DNA of 64,000 nt from Aspidiotus rigidus. Its lineage: Eukaryota > Arthropoda > Insecta > Hemiptera > Diaspididae. Positions 20,923 through 29,800 of the stretch are shown piece by piece. The position numbers and the translations under genes were made by a program. Location: the NCBI GenBank assembly GCA_035079385.1, contig JAVHKY010000018.1, positions 2,666,001 through 2,730,000 of the forward strand, read 5' to 3'. Positions within the stretch are counted from its first letter, which is position 1, and every line of letters begins with the position of its first letter. The notes below the pieces were generated by a model that saw only the letters and a program-made list of their open reading frames with translations, searched no databases and was not told the origin of the DNA.

Positions 20923-22370
20923 TTGAGCTCTATTATGATAGATAAGGGATAGGAAAAATTTTCAATATCAAAGGAGTCAGATTTGAAAAGATTTTTTATA
21001 TTGGGAATTGAGCTATATATGACAGGAGAGGAACTTGGAAAAAATTGAACCATCAGAGGAGTTGAAATTGAAAACGCATTTTGTACATCGACCTATGCAA
21101 TTATGACAAGTGGACTGGATAACTTTAAAAACTTTCAACTTCCAAGCTATATTTTTTAAGAGAGGAACATGGAAGAATTTCAACTTCCAAGATAGGAAAA
21201 GGACTTGGAAAAATATCAACCATCGTTCTAGGTAAATGATGGCGAGACACCAAAATTTTCAAAAATCCCTCCCCCTATGGAATAGGTTTCCTATTGAACC
21301 TCGATTTAGGTTAGGTAGTTGACATCATAAAAAACTGGAGATGCTCTTAGCATCATCAGGATTTAACAGAAGAATCCCTAGAGAATAGTGAATTACAAAA
21401 ATCAGGACTCGATGTCAAGAAGAACTGTTAGTTGGAGGTGGGTGGACTCGAAGGAATAAATTGAGGGCCTTGAGAAATTTTTTTCTAATTAAGGTAAATG
21501 AAGGAAGGGATTTTCAAAGTCTCAACTAAATCAACTCAAAAATAGGAGGAGTTACATTATTTGCTTGTAAAAAAGTGAGGTCAAAGAAATAATCATCGCT
21601 GAAAATTGGAACGACTGTAGTAACAAATTATACTGTCAACATATAATACACACAAGATTTCAAAAAAAATCTTATGTAGAAAAAAAGTGAAAGAGAAAAA
21701 GGGAAATGAATGAACTAATCTTAGAATCGAAACGTTTTTCTTCCATAAATTTGTAGATTAGAGGATGACACGTAGAATCAATTATCACCATACGGATAAT
21801 TGGAGGAGATGGATGCAGAGGACTGAAAAAGAAGAGGAAGAGAGGGAAAACTGGAAGAGTGTGATACTGAGGCAGAGAACAATTCGGAAGACTCAGGAAA
21901 CGATAAAGAAAGAAAGAAAAAAAAAAGGTTGTATGGAAGAACAAGTAAAGAATGAAAGAGTGCAAAATTGAATGAAATTAAGAAAGAAGAAAAGCTTGAA
22001 AAGAAAACTAAGCAGATTGAATTGAACATGAGATGAAAAGATACAAAAAAATAGTGTATCTAACTAAGAAATTCCAAATAATCTTAAACCCCAGAGTTAC
22101 TCCCTTTGTTTCATGTATCTACCTTACCCAAAACCCTAAATAACAGAATTAAAAGTAGCCATGAGAACTTTGTGTTTGCATAAAAATTTTGAATACAGGT
22201 CCAAAAAAAAGTTGTCTGGAGAATTTCTACTTTTTTTTTTTTCAATATCCAAAGTAGAAATATCTAGATAATTTACCGAGATTTTTAAAAATTATTCCTG
22301 TTTATATAGCGCTCTCGAATAAGATAAAAATGAAAAAACAAAAAACTAAGAGGCGCGCCGGACTTGCTAG

Positions 22371-23818
22371 TCTATACCTAGTTTAATATTCTATTTTAAC
22401 CATTTTTCAGCTTAAATTCAAAATTTGAATTTCGAAGATTCTTTCCATTTTCGGATATCACCTATTTTCATATTTACAAAAAATTAACGCTGCGCCGTCA
22501 AGAACACAAACGCGGGTAATTTCCAAACGCCTTCCTTTTAACAAGGCCAATTAAAACTATTTCAATTTAGGGGAATATCAAAGGTACCATTGAAAAATTA
22601 ACTGGCCACCAAACTCTGAAACATCTACAACCTTAGCGATTACACAAACTACTTTACAATTACACGAACGAAATGTGTCTACCATTCATTCCCTATGGGG
22701 TTTCTCGGATGGAAAAAAGTCTTAAACCTTCCCACTTGACATATGAAGCCTATTTTTGGAGTTTGAGATGAGTCCTGGCGGTAGGGGCTGAGAACATCAA
22801 TTACCTAAAATTGCACGAAATACAACACATTTTCACGGTAAGATTTTTTTTTTTTCGCGATTGCATTGGGGCTCTCGCCTTGCCAGAGGCAAGAGACCCA
22901 AAAACGGTCTACCTATGTAATCGCCGCAATCCCTTTTCGCATGGTAGCTGTACCCGTTTTCTAAAAATCGTACAATTTTTCACTCCATTTTGCTTGAAAG
23001 TAGGCTTGCTGTTGCTCAGTATACAAGTACATGTGAGTCTCCACAAAAATACTACAAGTATAGTAGGTAGTTACCTACGCTGCCTAAACAATAGGTGTAT
23101 ATGAAAATTTAAAATTGGTTTATTTTATCTTGGACGTCATAACAATCAATTTTGAATTTATATGCATGTGTTGTTTTGTATTTAAATTACCTACGAGTGT
23201 ATTATTATGAAATTGCTCCTGAAAAGTTTTGTTACAAATACGATATCGACATTAATCAATCTAAACTTAGTAAGTAGGATAGCTTGAAAACAGCTGAAAG
23301 GGACAGAAAAAAAAATATAGGTACCGAGAGGTAAATTAAACAAACATAAATCGCGACTATACGTACTTGATAAAATTTATATGAAAATTATTTTTCATTT
23401 AAATTAATGTATTTCGTACAAACAACTGAGCACATTTAATTCGGTGTAAATAATTAGGTAAGTAGATACTTAATCCAACATATTACCCGGTTAATGTGAT
23501 AGTTTCGCGAGATGAGCTACATAAATTTCGTTTTTTAACGTATGCGTGGCTCATTTTTCGGAATTTCGTATATTTTCTAGGCAGACACCAAACCTGGTTG
23601 AACGAATGAGGTTTGGAATTGATACACGTTTATTTTTAAAGTTGTCGGGGGTAAGTACAGAAGTTTAATCAAGAGTGCATCACCTTCTTTTCCGTCAGAA
23701 CGTCGATGTCAATCAGGTACACCACATGCGTCAACAGTTCGGAGAGAGTATTTCAACGAATTTTGAATTAATTATAGGTACCTACTGAATTATTTCGCAC
23801 CCTGTTACAGATTTTGAA
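22371..23818. other. Upstream region of the lipocalin-repeat gene
   Basis: No coding region is supported. It contains many taggtacctac words (e.g. 23067-23075, 23456-23475, 23775-23785). tcaatcag|gtacac at about 23717 and ctgttacag at 23810 could be donor and acceptor of a 5'-UTR intron just before the ATG at 23819. No TATA box was placed with confidence. Confidence 0.4.
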
Positions 23819-26800
23819 ATGGAAACGTTTATCTTTTCAATATTATGTCTGAGTTTGGTAAGATTTGGAACGGGAACTCCACTCCCTGATGCCGGTGCTT
23901 CGGCCTCAGCTTCGGCTACAGCAACGGCAACAGCGACAACCGACGTTGTACCTTCACCTGGCGGTCCGGCCCCTGGTGCAACTGCCGGTGCAGAGGCAGA
24001 AGCGTCTGCTTCAGCCAAAGCCAATGCTGGCGCGAATGCTTACGCCAGTGCCAAAGCTAGCGCGAGTGCCAGCGCCAGCGCGAATGCGTTTGGCGAGCAG
24101 GGTTGCGCGCATTTGAAAGCGAAGCCGTGCAACGGAGAATTAGAGGCCGCGGTAAGTATCGTACTCTATTATCAATTCAATGATAACTTTAACGCCTAGT
24201 TCTAGGTACCCTATCTATCACAAATACTCAATACACTTTATGTACCTATTTGTAGCTGCCAAAATCATCTTGGATGCTGTATATGGCTACATCCAGTAGC
24301 ACGCAAGTTGAAATAGATACAGTCCCCTGCACAGATCGATGTGCGTATGGCTATGTAAATTTTGGCGTGCGTGATCCGATTAAGATTCACAGAAATGTCT
24401 TACAAATTATATTGTTTTCTTAGGTGTTCACCAGAATTGCATAGCTATTAAAAGTTCTTTCACTTACACGGCGGAGGAAGGTTTCGTGCAAACATTATGG
24501 GGTACAGACGGGACGTAAGTGTCTAGTTATAAGCTATACCTATGTATACCTATCGCACGTTGCGTCGTAATTATCGGATGAACATACCGCAATCGGTACT
24601 CATAATTGAGGCACCATATTCCAAAAAGACTTCGGTACCATTTTTTGCCCTCCTTTCCCCTTGCCAGCGTGAGCACGGCAGCTTTTCCATTCAAGTATCA
24701 AAGTATTATTTTAAGAAATGCTATAGAGCTATTTTTTCTTAAATTAAGTCACGCAAAATATGTAAAATGACAATTTTTTTTTTTACTTTTCAGACAAGTT
24801 ATCCATTTGAAACAAACTTTAGTAATGGAAAGTAAAAGTGTGTACGTTCTCAAAAATCAAGTTCAAGATAGTAAGTGACACATTTTTTTTTTTTTTTTGA
24901 TTTAATTATGGGTAGGTATGTAGATATTAACTACCTAGGTTCACGAATCATGTTCCTTGATAGGTAGGAACTCGTACGTAATGCACGGATTTTTATTTTA
25001 CATTGGAAAAAATTTGAAGACAATTGAGTGATTTTTGAAAATTCTACACAACCGGAGACTAATTCACTGACACATGAAGTCTGATACGGTATCTAATAGG
25101 TACCTACATATAAGTTGTTAGTTAGGATAGAACGCTTTTTATCTACTAGGTGTATGAACACCCAGAGGTATTCAACCAGTCCATCTATCGATTTGAATTT
25201 TCTTTTCAACAAGGAACTTGTTCTAGGGGGGGGGGGGGGGGCTTTTTGAGAAATTTGCCTTGCGCTGTCCGCCGTCCAACAAAAAACTTGGAAAAATTTC
25301 GACTATCGACCCATATATGATAGTAGACAGACTCAGAAAAATGTCAACTCTCGAGCCACATATGATAGAATTTTTCCAAGTCCTTCTTCTATCATATACA
25401 GGGTGGACCAGAAAGATGTTCCCAGTTGAATGGGAGTTTGCGCTAAATCTGTCGTAGCGCAAAAACGTAAAATGTTAAATGTACAAATTTTGTATCTCAA
25501 TTTTATCTTTAATTTGAGCCACACCCGAAGTTTCTACGACTTTTCTGAGCCGAGTTATGGAACAAAATGTGCCGAAATTTTACAGCAGGGATTCCCAAAG
25601 TTGTGAAATATCAAAAAACAATTTTCCTGATTGAAAGAATCGCGTAATCTTCAAAGTTTTCCCTGATTCTGGAGTAAAATTTAGCGCTGAATCCGAATAA
25701 GATTGTTAAAAAATTCTGCGAAGCACCAAAATGGGTTGATGGGCCCATAAAAGGTCAAAATATCCCCAAAATGATAAAATCTCCCAACCTTCAAAGTTAT
25801 TCTCGACTCCGAGATAAAATTTAGCGCTAAATCTGAATAAAATCGTTCAGAAATTCTGCGAAGTACTAAAGTGGGTTGATGGGACCAAAAAGGGTTAATA
25901 TTTCTCCAAAAAAAAAAAAAAAAAAATCGCCTAACCTTGAGAGTTTCTCTTAATTCTAGGGTAAAATTGTGTGCTGAATTGAAAAAAAAAACTGTTGAAC
26001 TCTTCTTGGCAAGAAACAACAGGAGTTTTTGTGGAAACAACCGCCTTGATTATTCACGGGGCCTCAGTCGATCTATGTTGAACCCAAGGATCATTCGCCT
26101 GCCTCTTTCAAATATGGGGTCCCGACCGTTTTCTTACCGCGAGCTCATGACGAAAGTCGAGCTTGACGGTATCATTCCCTCCTCCGGGCGAAACCCCAAG
26201 AAATTCCGGGCGTTCGTTTGCCTCAATCAAAGACTGAGCTGTAGCTGATCGCTCATCACGAGCAAGACCGGATTTGCGGTATCCTCCCATTGCCTGAATC
26301 AAGGAGTTTTTGCACTTTGGCCCGTTTCCTGCATAGATGGGGCGTCAGTTGATCTCTCATCGTAAGCACGCAACAGAAGACCAACTTTGCGTTCTTTGAC
26401 TGAAATAACGAGAGTTTTCGCACTTTTTCCCGCTTTGATCATACGCAGAGCCCTAATCAATCTCTCACCGCGAACCTTCAACGGAAGATGAATTTGTCGT
26501 CTCCCTCCAATCCCCAAATGAGGAGAATTTCCGAAATTTCCTCTTTCGGATCTGTCACCCGACGCTAGTTGATTTCTCACTCCGCGAGCACTCAACGGCA
26601 GACGAACTTGTCGACATTCCTTCCATCCCCTGAATCAACAATTTTACTGCAGAAGAGAAAAATTTTTGATTTTTCATTTTGGAGATCATCTAGGGCCATT
26701 TCAGTATTATTCTCGGACTCGCGGCTGAATTTTACTTCAGAATTGAAAGAAACTTTTGAAGATTACGCAACTTTCCATCTTGGAGGAATTGTGATTCTCT

Positions 26801-29800
26801 TTGAGCCCATTATCCCATTTTGGTGCTCCAAAGTATTTTTTAAGCATTTTTTTCAGACTTAGCGCGAAAGTCCACTTGAAAATCAAATTAAAATGTGAAA
26901 GTTTGAACAATTTTCCAACTTAGGGGAATTGTGGCTCTTTTTGGGCCCATTAACCCCTTCTAGATGCTTTGAAGAGCTTTTTAAGCACTTTTTTGGACTC
27001 CGCGCAAAAGTTCACTTGAAAATCGAATTAAAATTTGAGAGTTTGAACGATTTTCCAATTTGGGGAAATTTTGGCCCTTTTTGGACCCATCCCATTTTGG
27101 TGCTTCGAGGAATTTTTCGAGCATTTTTTTCGGACTCAGCGCGAAATTCCACTTGAAAATCGAATTACAATTCAAAAGCTCGAACAATTTTCCAACTTTG
27201 GGGAACTTTGGCTCTTCTTGGGCCTATTGACCCATTTTGGTGCTGCAAGGAATTTTTCTAGCATTTTTTTCGGACTCAGCGTGAAAGTCAACTTGAAAAT
27301 CGAATTAAAATTTGAAAGTTTGAACGATTTTCCAGTTTGGGAAAATTTTGACCTTTTTTGGACCCATTACCCCCTTTTTGGTGCTTCGAAGAACTGTCTA
27401 AGTATTTTTCTCGGACTCAGCGCAAAATTCCACTTGAAAATCAAATTAAAATTTGAACGTTTGAATAATTGTCCAATTTGGGGACATTTTGAGCGTTTTT
27501 GGGCCCATTCACCCATGTTGGTGCTTCGAAGAATTTTTTAAACATTTTTTTCGAACTCAGCGCGAAATTCCACGTAACAATCGAATTACAATTCAAAAGT
27601 TTGAACATTTTTCTAACTTAGGGGTATTTTGACCCTTTTTGGGGCCTATTAACCCATTTTGGTGCTTCTTAGGATTTTGTCACTACTTTTCTCGTTTTCC
27701 ACGTCCAAATTCATCTAAGAAACAATGATTTGATATTTAAAATTTTCGAAATTCAGCTCAATACTGTAAATTAATCAATTTTAAAGCCCTATTTTGGGAA
27801 CCTTGGCGATTTAGTGAATTTTCGGCAGATTTTGGTCCATAACTCGGTTCAGAAAAGTCCTAGAAACTTCGGATATGGCTCAAATTAAAGATAAAATTGA
27901 GATTAAAAAATTTGTACATTCAAACTATACGTCTGCCGTTTTACGTTTTCGCGCTACGACAGATTTAGTGCAAACCCCCATTTAACTGGTAACATCTTTC
28001 TGGTCCACCCTGTATAGCTCGAGACTGGAAATTTTTCCAAGTCCCCCTCCTATCATATATAGCTCGAGATTCGAGAAAAATTTAGACTCGCAAACTAGGT
28101 CTAGGCCTTCTTCATTCTACCTTATCTAGGTCTAGGCTTTCTTGAATTCTCAATACCAAATCTCATATGACTCATGAAACAGGTTCCCTGCGTTCCTTGT
28201 TCAACTTCGTTAAGGAAGCCGCCGTTGTCTTTTTAAGGTTTTTGAATAAATGTCGAGGCCCTGCCTCCCTCGGGGTTGAAAATCGAGGATTATATACGAA
28301 CAATTCTACTTTATTAGTTGCTTTTACAAGAGTACTTCCGGGTGTTATCCCATCATCAGTTGTGTCGCAACTGGAGAACAAGGCCTTAACCATGAGTTTT
28401 TATAGTATAACACTGTGATCTTATTGGCTATAACAATGCTGTGTTGTGATTGGTTCACTCTTAGAAACTTATTCTTACAATAATAGGACATAGTGTTCTT
28501 ATTGGCTAAAACATACTGCTTGGTGATTAGTTCACTCTATTGGCCTAAATACTGCGTTTCTATTAGGTACCTGGTTTCCTGCCATCTTATTGGTTCATTC
28601 CGTCCCTCTTCTCTCGTCCAATCACCAGGCCGAAAAATTTTAACAGGGAACCTGTTTTATGGGGGGCTATTTGAGAAATCTGGCGTCCGCCGTGCGCCGT
28701 CCGCCGTGCGCCGTCCAGCGAAAAACTTAGAAAAATTTCAACCCTCGAGCTATATATGACAGAAGGGGGACTTGGAAAAATTTCGACTCTCGAGCCATAT
28801 ATGATAGGAGGGGGACTTAGAAAAATTTCGACTCTCGAGCTATATATGATAGAAGGGGGACTTGGAAAAATTTCGACTCTCGAGCTATATATGACAGAAG
28901 AGGGACTTGGAAAAATTTCGACTCTCGAGCCATATATGATAGGAGAGGAACTTAGAAAAATTTCGACTCTCGAGCCATATATGATAGGAGGGGGACTTAG
29001 AAAAATTTCGAATCTCGAGCTATATATGACAGAAGAGGGACTTGGAAAAATTTCGACTCTCGAGCCATATATGATAGGAGAGGAATTTAGAAAAATTTCG
29101 ACTCTCGAGCCATATATGATAGGAGGGGGACTTAGAAAAATTTCGACTCTCGAGCTATATATGATAGAAGGGGGACTTAGAAAAATTTCGACTCTCGAGC
29201 CATATATGATAGGAGGGGGACTTAGAAAAATGTCGACTCTCGAGCTATATATGATAGAAAGGGGACTTAGAAAAATTTCGACTCTCGAGCCATTTTAGGA
29301 GAGGGACTTAAAAAAATTTCGTCTCTCGAGCGAGAAAAATTTAGATTCTCAAACTATATTATGATAGGCTTATAGTAGGTCTAGGCCTTCTTTATACTAT
29401 CTTTATCTAGGTCTAGGCTTCCTTGAATTTTCAATACCAAATCCCATTCGACTCATAAAACAGGTTCCCTGCGTTCCTCGTTTAACTTCGTTAAGGAAGC
29501 CGTCGTTTTTTGTTATCGAACGTGATTACATTGTTCACTAGACTGGCTTTCTTCCTCTTTTCTTTTGCAATCTCCATTTGTTCCCAGAGTTTTCTTCTTT
29601 TTGTGCGATTCTCTACATGTATTATTTCAAATATTCCCTCTTCTTTGTGGTGTTCTTTGTTACAGTGTTTACCAAACAGTAACTTGCCATCTTCTTTCTC
29701 CCTTGACTTTTTGTGCCCCTTGTTCCTGATCTCAAACTTTCTCCCAGTCTCACCAATGTAGATTCTCTCGTATTGTTCACAACTGAGCTTGTACACTCCC

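Larger units (their letters stand above)
18446..22370 (+). mobile_element. Helitron-like non-autonomous element, candidate
   Basis: The left end reads A|TCTAATATACTAAAAAG and the right end AAGAGGCGCGCCGGACTTGCTAG|T. A TC start, a CTAG end with T following, insertion between A and T, and a GC-rich palindrome (GGCGCGCC within AAG...CTT) about 10 bp before the end are Helitron hallmarks. No Rep/helicase ORF is present. The motif gcccgatacaatttagctaaaaaatagc, seen near the left end (18496-18530), recurs at about 20173-20205, so more than one nested copy may be involved. Boundaries need comparison with an empty site. Confidence 0.45.

Noticed and set aside
21672..22029. Ser/Phe-rich minus frames and the Lys/Glu-rich plus frame opposite
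   Set aside because: Purine-rich low-complexity strand gives open frames in several registers; no domain.
25226..25243. Poly-G runs here and at 55198-55207 as G-quadruplex regulators
   Set aside because: Single homopolymer runs next to repeats; more likely slippage or assembly noise than a regulatory structure.
28290..28380. Possible hammerhead ribozyme on the minus strand (ctgatgatggg...cccggaag)
   Set aside because: CTGATGA and a stem II (GGG/CCC) are present, but the required GAAA is GGAA and no closing stem III/I pair was found. At best a decayed motif of a Penelope-like terminal repeat.
28756..29298. 180-residue open frame made of a 15-residue repeat (MIGGGLRKISTLEPY)
   Set aside because: It is the translation of the 45-bp minisatellite; the unit length is a multiple of three, so openness is automatic. 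No start context or conservation argument.
26700..29335. Regularly repeated blocks that could suggest a CRISPR array
   Set aside because: Repeats are contiguous tandem units without unique spacers, in a eukaryotic intron.
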